Shown in pieces: positions 59,912-64,000 of a DNA stretch of 64,000 bases (positions are counted from its first letter, which is position 1; each line of letters starts with the position of its first letter). Origin of the DNA: Alentia gelatinosa. Lineage: Eukaryota; Annelida; Polychaeta; Phyllodocida; Polynoidae. A program made the translations under genes and the position numbers. The notes beneath the pieces were generated by a model that saw only the letters and a list, made by a program, of their open reading frames with translations, was not told where the DNA came from and made no database searches. Where the stretch lies: contig OX465587.1 of NCBI GenBank assembly GCA_950022655.1, positions 22,943,716-23,007,715 of the forward strand. Reading direction: 5' to 3'.

Positions 59912-60310
59912 CCCCAGAGGTGGTACGACTCGACTGGGGTGGCACCTAATACTCAACCAAACCAAAGACCACAAACCTTCAACTCATACAGCGGGAGTGT
60001 AAATGTATCGGGTGAAGCGATGGACAAACGGAGGCCTATGCTTGGTCCAGCACAGAGTTATAACAACGGGCCAGGTTATAATAATGGCCCGTCAGAATAT
60101 GCCTACCGAGGCCAGGGCGGCTACGGTTCAGATAGTTATCCAGTAACACCTCAGTCTTATAATTCTCAGTTCGAACAAAGGCCTTACTCCAAGCAAAATA
60201 ACACAGCGGAATCCTCAGCTAAAGATTCCTGTCCGACCAGTTCACTCGACACTAGCCTTGAGAGTAGATCCAGTTCATCACAGTTCACTTTACAATCCTC
60301 AAAATGTTGA
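31536..60310 (+). CDS. TTC28: TTC28 ortholog, giant TPR-CHAT scaffold protein (12 exons, 5' end missing)
   Basis: Spliced coding span; the individual exons are listed separately. All eleven introns are GT-AG, with phases 1,1,1,1,0,1,2,1,1,1,0. The joined exons give one open frame of 9147 bases to a TGA at 60308-60310, or 3048 residues. Residues are numbered here from the first visible codon. Order: about 25 forty-residue TPRs (residues 1 to about 1050), a linker, a CHAT domain (about 1278-1593), a conserved TTC28-type region to about 1870, then a disordered tail ending in SSKC. Recalled human TTC28 matches along the whole length, including exon-junction phrases such as GDYPNALASHKQCV and LVEKSLQRI. 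Human TTC28 is reported to associate with Aurora B at the spindle midzone and midbody; carrying that role over is inference. The recalled human protein is about 2480 residues, so this one is longer, mainly in the tail. The N-terminal exon is not visible. Confidence in identity is high. Confidence 0.95.
31847..32453. mobile_element. Non-autonomous TIR element, 0.6 kb
   Basis: Left end AAGCCCATAAGACACCGAC and right end (reverse complement) AAGCCTATAAGACACCGAC are 19-base inverted repeats with one mismatch. A third copy of the end lies at 31932-31947. Internal GTGCGTACACCG words recur at about 32250 and 32350. The left flank reads TTAA and the right flank TTTA, so a TTAA target is possible but not proven. 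No transposase. Confidence 0.75.
33411..33727 (+). mobile_element. tRNA-derived SINE
   Basis: Starts GTTAGCTCAGTGGTTGAGGC; TAGCTCAGTGG at 33413-33423 is a perfect RNA polymerase III A box. A decayed B box lies at 33453-33461 (three mismatches). A non-tRNA body follows, with a 3' tail of CCCTGAGACGTTAAAC then A/C-rich sequence. Acceptor-stem pairing is absent, so it is not a functional tRNA gene. SINE family not assigned. Confidence 0.75.
34306..34487. mobile_element. Small hAT-like MITE
   Basis: Begins CAGGGATGCAAGT and ends with the reverse complement of CAGGGATGAAAATC, 182 bases. The first 40 bases resemble the start of 23997-24345. Target-site duplication not clear. Confidence 0.55.
36047..36319 (+). 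CDS. TTC28: TTC28 exon 3: conserved region with TPR
   Basis: Acceptor tttcacag, donor GTAAGC, phases 1-1, 273 bases. It completes an Asp with the last base of exon 2 and reads DKFGPVYSQLVRMKLD, then SPFVVISVIGQELMSAG and LRGSVFSALSSAHWGLGNTDKA, all hallmark TTC28 phrases. Because it is a symmetric exon, skipping it would keep the frame. Confidence 0.95.
38440..38700 (+). promoter_or_regulatory. CpG/G-tract patch with 23-base tandem repeat
   Basis: CpG-dense island-like segment inside intron 3. From 38588 a 23-base unit (CGGGGAGGGGCTCGGGCCGG plus GGC) is repeated twice in full, followed by shortened copies to about 38667. Many G4 runs on the + strand predict a G-quadruplex-prone array. Could act as an internal promoter or a recombination-prone site; no exon is visible beside it. 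Confidence 0.6.
39898..40170 (+). mobile_element. Fold-back element, copy A
   Basis: Border ATAGGCTTAACATTGG at about 39906, then GGTGAGATAAATA, then a long imperfect hairpin (arms 40024-40094 and 40097-40167) with TTCACTCGGC...GCCTCGCTCATATCACT at its tip. Shares border and hairpin layout with copies B and C. Confidence 0.65.
40515..40560 (-). ncRNA. Hammerhead-ribozyme-like motif
   Basis: The minus strand reads, in order: ACC, CTGATGA (40553-40547), one extra A, GGGC-TAAACG-GCCC as a stem-loop, GAAAC (40531-40527), AT, GTC (40524-40522), GGT. This supplies the conserved CUGAUGA and GAAA core, a four-pair helix II, a very short helix III (C-G and A-U), a GUC cleavage triplet and ACC/GGU closing helix I. 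Minimal hammerheads of this shape are known in Penelope-like retroelements and retrozymes. The extra A before helix II is a departure from consensus and may lower or abolish activity. Element boundaries are not visible. Confidence 0.5.
40585..40613. repeat. Perfect 13-base hairpin
   Basis: ATGTCATGTTATA and its exact reverse complement are separated by GAA, next to the hammerhead-like motif. It may belong to the same retroelement remnant. Confidence 0.7.
41757..41774. promoter_or_regulatory. Two CACGTG E-boxes 12 bases apart
   Basis: GTCACGTG occurs twice, with CACGTG at 41757-41762 and 41769-41774. Such spacing suits tandem bHLH-type binding; no functional evidence. Confidence 0.3.
42986..43012. 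promoter_or_regulatory. CRE-like cluster
   Basis: TACGTCA, TGACGTGA and GACGTCA half or near-full CRE sites lie within 30 bases, in intron 3. Confidence 0.3.
44641..46947 (+). CDS. TTC28: TTC28 exon 4: long tandem TPR exon (about 19 repeats)
   Basis: One 2307-base exon, phases 1-1, acceptor ctgttacag, donor GTAAGT. It encodes about 769 residues (about 141-910) made of forty-residue repeats of the type A-x-x-NLG-x-x-Y-x-x-x-G-x-Y-x-x-A-x-x-x-H/Y, the LGN-like TPR spacing typical of TTC28. Repeat helices should stack into a superhelical protein-binding surface. The last codon is split T|GT and gives Cys before RAYGNLG, where I recall Gly in vertebrates. The donor is followed within ten bases by a run of 21 T, so unspliced read-through would add a phenylalanine string. 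A 240-residue antisense frame across this exon is a repeat shadow. Confidence 0.96.
46948..47750 (+). other. TTC28: TTC28 intron 4
   Basis: 803 bases, GTAAGT...TTGCAG, phase 1. Opens with a run of 21 T (46958-46978). Otherwise AT-rich with nothing recognised. Confidence 0.85.
47751..47891 (+). CDS. TTC28: TTC28 exon 5: TPR
   Basis: Acceptor tgtcttgcag, donor GTAAGT, phases 1-1, 141 bases. It encodes RAYGNLGLSHESLGNFEKAI and continues through SIAAQINDKSAKTLAYSSLG, a little more than one TPR. It is symmetric, so it could be skipped in frame. Confidence 0.95.
48302..48583 (+). mobile_element. Fold-back element, copy B
   Basis: Border CATAGGCTTAACATTGAG at about 48311, a small palindrome around GCCACTAGTGGC, then GGATAAAATCA and a long imperfect hairpin (arms about 48440-48505 and 48511-48583) with CTTCACTCAGC...GAAGTCACT at its tip. 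Same layout as copies A and C. Confidence 0.65.
48591..48692 (+). pseudogene. Partial duplicate of exon 6 start (acceptor plus 50 coding bases)
   Basis: 48612-48692 matches 48740-48820 at 76 of 81 positions in direct orientation, 128 bases apart. It carries its own acceptor GTTCGCACAG (ending 48642) and the codons for GRVRHPIGNYRQAVQSL. Use of this acceptor would insert 128 bases and shift the frame of exon 6, because 128 is not a multiple of three; no good donor follows the fragment. Best read as a recent tandem duplication leaving a decoy splice site. Confidence 0.85.
48771..49048 (+). CDS. TTC28: TTC28 exon 6: last TPRs
   Basis: Acceptor gttcgcacag, donor GTGAGG, enters in phase 1 and leaves in phase 0. 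It encodes GRVHHAIGNYRQAVQYLQQG, then RREDEAKIRHRLGLALWGHG and DYKLSLFDLQTASYQALQ, which end the TPR array. Its acceptor and first 50 coding bases also occur 128 bases upstream as a partial duplicate (see 48591-48820). The copy used here is the one contiguous with the full conserved exon. Confidence 0.94.
49049..49844 (+). other. TTC28: TTC28 intron 6
   Basis: 796 bases, GTGAGG...CGCAG, phase 0. AT-rich. TTGAGACT is repeated three times just before the acceptor (49778-49818). Confidence 0.85.
49845..50094 (+). CDS. TTC28: TTC28 exon 7: post-TPR linker
   Basis: Acceptor cgtcccgcag, donor GTACTC (a weaker match to consensus), phase 0 in and 1 out, 250 bases. It encodes RVLVALGRTDDALVVAERGR and TRAFVDLLVERQ, then ends YSWLITPDKG. 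This is the stretch that usually precedes CHAT domains, where a TPR-like hairpin leads into the protease fold. Confidence 0.94.
50095..50775 (+). other. TTC28: TTC28 intron 7
   Basis: 681 bases, GTACTC...TCCAG, phase 1. A 29-base tandem repeat begins 12 bases after the donor. The remainder is AT-rich. Confidence 0.85.
50107..50178 (+). repeat. 29-base tandem repeat (2.5 copies)
   Basis: Unit ATGCGTCATATCTCTATCTC plus TCACATTTA, at 50107-50135, 50136-50164 and a partial third copy. Units one and two differ at two positions. Confidence 0.85.
50776..50944 (+). CDS. TTC28: TTC28 exon 8: linker before CHAT
   Basis: Acceptor gtatttccag, donor GTACGT, phase 1 in and 2 out, 169 bases. It encodes GIVQFHECSVSELEVGSDPE, a serine-rich stretch, then FVGHVRESLGVESHLSSS. 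The phrase around VRESLGVESH corresponds to the conserved segment before CHAT in TTC28. Confidence 0.93.
50945..51441 (+). other. TTC28: TTC28 intron 8
   Basis: 497 bases, GTACGT...CCTTAG, phase 2. AT-rich; nothing recognised. Confidence 0.85.
51442..52988 (+). CDS. TTC28: TTC28 exon 9: CHAT domain, catalytic Cys absent
   Basis: 1547-base exon, acceptor ttccttag, donor GTCAGT. It begins RPSLSRSSFVMSETESEADD; TGFLRMVNRNHIFN follows, and the CHAT fold starts near residue 1278 at PPLSALYDLLIAPMEEA. CHAT landmarks are YLVPFSVLKG, LHFATH (the second His, 52166-52168, fits the catalytic His), LLTAADVL, LVVLSSG (52364-52384), GLTRAFLAAGAQCVLFSLWP and NWACWMLVGSD. In active caspase-like CHAT peptidases the LVVLS-A-C motif supplies the nucleophile; here the aligned residue is Gly (52382-52384), so activity is unlikely. 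The domain is followed by LVEKSLQRIHQGQRNAMY and FFPTSDPGDRLTQCSASLQ, segments specific to TTC28. The exon is markedly GC-rich with a C/G third-position bias. Confidence 0.95.
52989..53789 (+). other. TTC28: TTC28 intron 9
   Basis: 801 bases, GTCAGT...GTGTAG, phase 1. Contains a decayed hammerhead-like segment on the minus strand (53518-53557). Confidence 0.85.
53790..53972 (+). CDS. TTC28: TTC28 exon 10
   Basis: Acceptor ggtgtgtag, donor GTAAGT, phases 1-1, 183 bases. It encodes GLSVPTLTALSKLLDQQDDG and continues to VPISVKLWRAPGCHEFLASL, matching the conserved post-CHAT segment of TTC28. A strong hairpin element begins about 30 bases beyond the donor. Confidence 0.94.
53973..54746 (+). other. 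TTC28: TTC28 intron 10
   Basis: 774 bases, GTAAGT...TTCCAG, phase 1. Its first 300 bases are fold-back copy C. Confidence 0.85.
54001..54290 (-). mobile_element. Fold-back element, copy C
   Basis: Arms 54002-54064 and 54081-54142 pair over about 60 bases (GTCCGTACTCCACC against GGTGGAGTACGGAC) with AATTCACGAAGC...TGAGTGAATCACT at the tip. The element continues to GGTGAGATAAA at about 54274 and holds the border AATGTTAAGCCTATAG at 54250, the reverse complement of the border in copies A and B, so it lies in opposite orientation. Confidence 0.7.
54747..54854 (+). CDS. TTC28: TTC28 exon 11
   Basis: Acceptor acttccag, donor GTAAGA, phases 1-1, 108 bases. It encodes GFDLVDVGKDEVKIKAGKQA and NRRMLQFALQALVAIF, the expected continuation of the conserved region after exon 10. 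Confidence 0.94.
54855..55378 (+). other. TTC28: TTC28 intron 11
   Basis: 524 bases, GTAAGA...ACACAG, phase 1. AT-rich; nothing recognised. Confidence 0.85.
55379..55584 (+). CDS. TTC28: TTC28 exon 12: serine-rich region
   Basis: Acceptor ccaccacacag, donor GTAGTG (weak), phase 1 in and 0 out, 206 bases. It completes Asp, then reads TQDAPRTLFLDSSSSMESLC and a Ser/Gly/Pro-rich stretch. The LDSSSSMESL core aligns with a conserved phrase at this position in vertebrate TTC28 as I recall it. Structural order ends around here. Confidence 0.92.
55585..56773 (+). other. TTC28: TTC28 intron 12
   Basis: 1189 bases, GTAGTG...TTGCAG, phase 0. AT-rich; nothing recognised. Confidence 0.85.
56774..60310 (+). 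CDS. TTC28: TTC28 exon 13: long disordered C-terminal tail
   Basis: Terminal exon of 1178 codons plus TGA, acceptor gatttgcag, phase 0. Almost entirely low complexity (Ser, Pro, Gln, Thr). Visible short motifs: DPTVLAQKVLAETRQERMAL (from about 57416), a helical segment that also appears conserved in vertebrates; SH3-type PPVPPKPK followed by KSVKF (57950-57964), an RVxF-type PP1-docking match; three PPPY motifs at 58100-58111, 58619-58630 and 59423-59434, which fit WW-domain binding; 13 glutamines at 58412-58450; a 35-residue Gln/His tract at 59807-59911; VYENLKWFSDMAKQ near 59261; and C-terminal QSSKC. I recall vertebrate TTC28 also ending in SSKC, which supports this stop codon. Confidence 0.93.
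58412..58450 (+). repeat. TTC28: In-frame CAG repeat (polyQ, 13)
   Basis: Twelve uninterrupted CAG codons and one CAA inside exon 13, followed by Glu-Gln. A pure CAG run is prone to length variation. Confidence 0.95.
59807..59911 (+). repeat. TTC28: In-frame CAA/CAT-rich Gln/His tract (35 codons)
   Basis: CAA-dominated run with CAG and CAT codons, encoding Gln blocks broken by His. The mixed codons suggest an older tract than the pure CAG run. Confidence 0.95.
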
Positions 60311-60353
60311 TGAATGTGTATACAGTGTTCTAATCCTAAAACATATTTTTCAA

Positions 60354-60361
60354 TGTATATA
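60354..60361 (+). promoter_or_regulatory. Pumilio-type element 1 (TGTATATA)
   Basis: Perfect match to the PUF-protein consensus TGTAHATA, 44 bases after the stop codon. Others lie at 60972-60979 and 61198-61205. Confidence 0.4.
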
Positions 60362-60971
60362 AGTCAAAACCAGACATAGTATCAGTTACAATTTTCGAGT
60401 TTTGTCGTAAACACCAAGTTATCATCTGAGCAGGAAAGCATCGGCGCTTTAAAACAAATCAGTACTAAACCCTGACTGAAAACATTACATTGTTCCCTCA
60501 TCTTTGTATGAATTTCAATTATGCATTGTAATTTCAAACAAATAAGGATTATCCTCTCATAATTTCCATTCATAAAATGATATGCACGCATTGCAAAATG
60601 ATGGTTGTTTATGGGAATATGTTGAGATTTACTGTTGTATTCCAACGAAGGGAGTGTGCAAGTGCAGACTACATAATCATTAAAAAGCAATGTAGCAAAG
60701 TCTGAGTCTACCTTGACAATTCCTACAAGCCATTGTGTAACATACCATAAAGGTCTGTGATGAGAATAAGTGAATTCCAAAAAAAATGTTTAGTGGAAGC
60801 TTAACATAGGACATTCTCTTTTTAAGAAATCCCTTATGATAATCCTAAATGTTACGTCTGAGAATATTATATTTATGAACATATATATATTGGATAACTA
60901 CTGCATTCCTCATCAATGTCTTGCTTAATATTGCCTTAATGCTTTATATATTTTATAGGAAAATGTGGAAT

Positions 60972-60979
60972 TGTAAATA
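60972..60979 (+). promoter_or_regulatory. Pumilio-type element 2 (TGTAAATA)
   Basis: Perfect TGTAHATA match in the probable 3' UTR. Confidence 0.4.
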
Positions 60980-61197
60980 CACGCTTTTGTCTCATGTATT
61001 GTTATGATATTGTTGAACCAAAGCATGTTCAATGGGTATAATAATTAGCACTATAAGGGACAATTAATTTGATTTGGTGGTGTGTACAGGTACTGTCACC
61101 TAAAGAAACAAGTTGATTTTGTGTCAGGGGAAGCAGTATTGATATTGGATACAGATAGGAGAGTGGTAATGATATTGATATATGGATTCACAGAGTA

Positions 61198-61205
61198 TGT
61201 AAATA
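61198..61205 (+). promoter_or_regulatory. Pumilio-type element 3 (TGTAAATA)
   Basis: Perfect TGTAHATA match in the probable 3' UTR, 226 bases after element 2. Confidence 0.4.
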
Positions 61206-61930
61206 TAGCAAAGCCTATCGGGGGAACTACTCGCGGAAGAGTTGTGTGATCGGTCCCATTGTCTTTTCGTATACAGCTGTTGTACTAACTTATTAACCTA
61301 ACTACTTCATTAAGTTGCTGTATTTTCTGTAGAATACCATTTTGTGTGTGCATATATGTAGTACATTTTCCACTTTATTTAAATCTCACAACTCTCGGAG
61401 TGTCAGGTTGAGACATTTAGAAGGGTTTGTATCTCGACTAATCTCATATAGATTCATCACTTTTAAGCTGTAATAACTAATATTGACTCTTGGTTTCTAA
61501 TCAGTTGAATAACGTATTACTAATAATTGATCAGCTAATGGTTCATTAGAGACTGGCATCATGTACAACACTCGTAAAAAAAGATAGAGTGTTTATGTAT
61601 TATTTATGCATTTTCAGTTGTATAGTGAGTGAATCCTCAGACATTAGAACCTATCAACTTGACGTAGCACATCAAGCACATGCTAGAAATTATCACAACC
61701 GAGAACAAATAGCATTTACAACCCCCTTACTTTTCATATTTATTGTAAAGTGGTATTTAGATGTAAAGCCTGATCTTGGCATCACTTGTTCATGGATGAG
61801 ATTAGTGTTGCATGGTTCACTGTCTTCCTGCAAAAGCGCACTTGGTATATTATTCGTTGTGTAAAAACTTCCTGTGCCGCCAGTCTGTAACTATTATGTG
61901 TAACTTCACACTGAATGGTTTCACCATTAT

Positions 61931-61936
61931 AATAAA
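61931..61936 (+). terminator. Candidate poly(A) signal AATAAA
   Basis: First canonical AATAAA downstream of the TTC28 stop codon, about 1.6 kb into the 3' flank. Its assignment rests on position only. Confidence 0.5.
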
Positions 61937-62552
61937 GATGCATATAAGGAAAGTGCTAGTTATTTACTCTAGTAATATGATTATCAGCCGAAGACAATCA
62001 TATATATGTGTGTATGCTTATTCTTTCTAATTCTAATTAACTGAAAAGAGGCGGTCTTATAATAATTGAGTCCGAATATATCAAAAGTTGAAATAATATC
62101 CAGTGGCTAAAGTTACCCGGTAATCATAAATGGTCCCAAATTTCTCGGCTTAATATACCAAACCATTGGGAGTATACTTTACTGTCCATGACCAAACCAA
62201 CTTTATAGTTCATATGTGAAATTCTGCCTTTATAGTCCTAGGACCAGTCCATTTATTCGGAAATTGGGGGGGGGGGGGGGTGCAAATATGACTACAACCA
62301 AAATAGTATTTTCTTGTGAGAGACTGATCCTCAATCTATTGGTAGCCTCAAGGGTACCGTGCTTCTAACACTCAGAGTTAAAGCAATGATTGATCCTTGA
62401 TCAATGATTGATCGCCTCTAAAATGTTATCCAGCACCAGGGTGTCTCTGGGGTACTAAGTATAAGAGAAAAGTCAAGACTAGATCTCTAAGGGAGCGTTC
62501 ATTATTTATGGCAGGGGGTGTGTAGGTTTTGCTCAGCAAATCCTCCAAAATG

Positions 62553-62569
62553 CCCCCCCCCCCCCCCCC
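62553..62569 (+). repeat. Poly-C run (17)
   Basis: Homopolymer immediately upstream of the pogo-type element. Confidence 0.85.
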
Positions 62570-62579
62570 TTCAGCAATA

Positions 62580-63065
62580 CAGTAAAACCCCTCTCAATGG
62601 GACACCCTCCGTTCCGGGCCAAGTACCCCTTAAGCGGGGTTACCCCTTAAGTGGGGTTTTCAGTATGCCAGTGGTTATACAATAGAGAATATACCTACAT
62701 AAATGAAGGAAATGATGGTTATTAGGTTAAAAGGTTTATTAATAAATAAGCAAATAAATATAGATTATACAATATAAATGAATATAAATGTACAAAAAAT
62801 AAATAGATAAATGAGGTTGAAGATGGATATGCCTTCCTTGTGAAATTTGCTCCTTTTTACACCCCAGTTCAATGTCCCAATGTCGCTCATACTAATATCC
62901 ACTCTCTGTCGCCCGCCTGGAATGCTCAGTCTATTGGTCTGGTTGTGACAACTGTCTGTCCCGTACAAACGGGCACCATAAACTTGGATTTTCAGTGTTT
63001 TTGATATGATGTCCCTCCGAACTGTCCCCTTAAGCGGGTTTTAAGCGGGAAGAGGGGTTTCACTG
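62580..63065. mobile_element. Non-autonomous pogo/Tc1-mariner-type element
   Basis: Ends CAGTAAAACCCCTCT and, as reverse complement, CAGTGAAACCCCTCT, flanked on both sides by TA (62578-62579 and 63066-63067), the duplicated target of this superfamily. Both ends contain CCCCTTAAGCGGGG-like palindromes. 486 bases, no transposase. Confidence 0.8.
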
Positions 63066-63136
63066 TATTCGTATTTCATCTGCCACTGCAAGTTCTAAAC
63101 TTATCAATAACTAATTTAATTAGATAAATAGGCCCG

Positions 63137-63141
<5 letters not shown>

Positions 63142-63168
<27 letters not shown>
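63142..63168 (+). repeat. TA microsatellite
   Basis: About 13 TA units, seen directly. Confidence 0.9.
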
Positions 63169-64000
63169 CTGGTTTGATCTACCCCCCCCCCCCCCTCCCC
63201 AATTACCGAAAGGTACCGGTCCGGCTAGAGTCACCCAAACGACTATAGAGAAACTATACTCTATACTCGTTGGTCACCCCTGATCGTGTAGTACACATGA
63301 GCGGGAGATGCGCCGGTCTTCCAGTGCGGCTACAGTGACCCAGGTGGCGCTACAGGCTAAAACGATACCCACCCCTCCTAGCGGATAATATTGAAAACAC
63401 CGAATAGTTCTTTTAAGTAGTATACAGGAGCTTCAATAGTAGCCTGGCAGCCTGGCCTAGATAGACTAAAGGCCAGGTAACTGGTTCCAGTTTCGTGGTG
63501 CATTATTGGTAACGCCTCCATTTTTCTGTTGCATTGTGGGATTGCGCAACCTTGGCAGACCACGAGATTCGCTAGTGGTTCCCAGGGTATCCGCTAGTGG
63601 GCTCGGCGGAGATATATCTGTTTTGAAAGCATGAGCGCCCTGGCCCTAGGGACAACGGGACGTACTGCGGCCTAGTTGAAGGACGTAGGAACCCGTTACC
63701 TGTCCCTTATTCTAGGGCAGGGAACCAGTCTACTTCAATAGACCCTATTGAGGTATCCCGTAATTCAGTCTGTTGACCAAGTTCCGGGTTTCGCTGGTTA
63801 CCGACGTAGTATACTGATAGACCCCTTGCTCGTAACCCAGAATTAATGCAGTTTAACGGTTTTCAAACATCCTCAAATTGAAATCCTGATGTCAGAAATG
63901 GAAATTTCAGCTATTTCTACATGGGAATCCGAAATTATATTCAGTTTCTCCATGGACTTGGGACACCTGGATTAGAAACAACCGGCCTCTGGCGTATCTA

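Larger units (their letters stand above)
60311..61955 (+). other. TTC28: Probable TTC28 3' UTR
   Basis: AT-rich, non-coding sequence after the stop. The best poly(A) signal is AATAAA at 61931-61936, so cleavage is expected near 61950; an ATTAAA at 60679-60684 could give a short form. It contains three matches to the Pumilio element TGTAHATA and several ATTTA pentamers near 61590. The end is inferred, with no transcript evidence. Confidence 0.55.
61956..64000. other. Downstream flank
   Basis: No exon recognised. Contains a 15-G run (62266-62280), a 17-C run (62553-62569), a pogo-type element (62580-63065), a TA microsatellite and a 14-C run (63182-63195). 63200-64000 shows nothing recognisable. 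Confidence 0.55.

Noticed and set aside
1..64000. CRISPR array, bacterial operon or phage-type defence system
   Set aside because: Spliced genes, SINE and MITE content show animal nuclear DNA; no regular spacer array exists.

Overview
This window is animal nuclear DNA with a bilaterian-style gene: GT-AG introns of 0.5 to 8 kb, mostly AT-rich non-coding sequence and scattered remnants of DNA transposons and a SINE. One protein-coding gene can be supported, on the + strand from 31536 to 60310. It is an ortholog of TTC28, a giant tetratricopeptide-repeat (TPR) protein with a CHAT domain. A vertebrate source looks unlikely because the 3' exon is far longer than I recall for vertebrate TTC28 and no vertebrate repeat families are visible. 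A marine invertebrate such as a mollusc, annelid or lancelet fits, but the sequence alone does not settle the phylum.

Layout. 1-31535 has no exon I can recognise. It is probably intron 1 and/or the 5' flank, and holds small GC-rich patches with regulatory-type motifs (RFX X-boxes, CTCF-like cores, TCTCGCGAGA, CRE motifs) plus several non-autonomous transposons. 31536-60310 holds twelve coding exons that join into one frame (9147 bases with the stop, 3048 residues). The frame opens in phase 0 in the middle of a TPR, so at least one upstream exon, which encodes the N-terminus, is missing or unrecognised. Exons 2-6 (numbered assuming one missing first exon) encode roughly 25 TPRs, exons 7-8 a linker, exon 9 the CHAT domain, exons 10-12 a TTC28-specific region, and exon 13 a 1178-residue disordered tail with two glutamine-rich tracts and three PPxY motifs. 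60311 to about 61955 is the likely 3' UTR. The remainder is downstream flank with a pogo-type element and homopolymer runs.

The introns carry most of the unusual structure: a hammerhead-ribozyme-like motif on the minus strand of intron 3, three dispersed copies of one fold-back element family (introns 3, 5 and 10), a G-rich CpG patch in intron 3, a tRNA-derived SINE in intron 2, and a tandem duplication of the acceptor and first 50 coding bases of exon 6. The gene product is expected to be a scaffold. The CHAT protease fold keeps its histidine but has glycine at the catalytic cysteine position, so it is probably not a peptidase. No novel multi-gene system is present.
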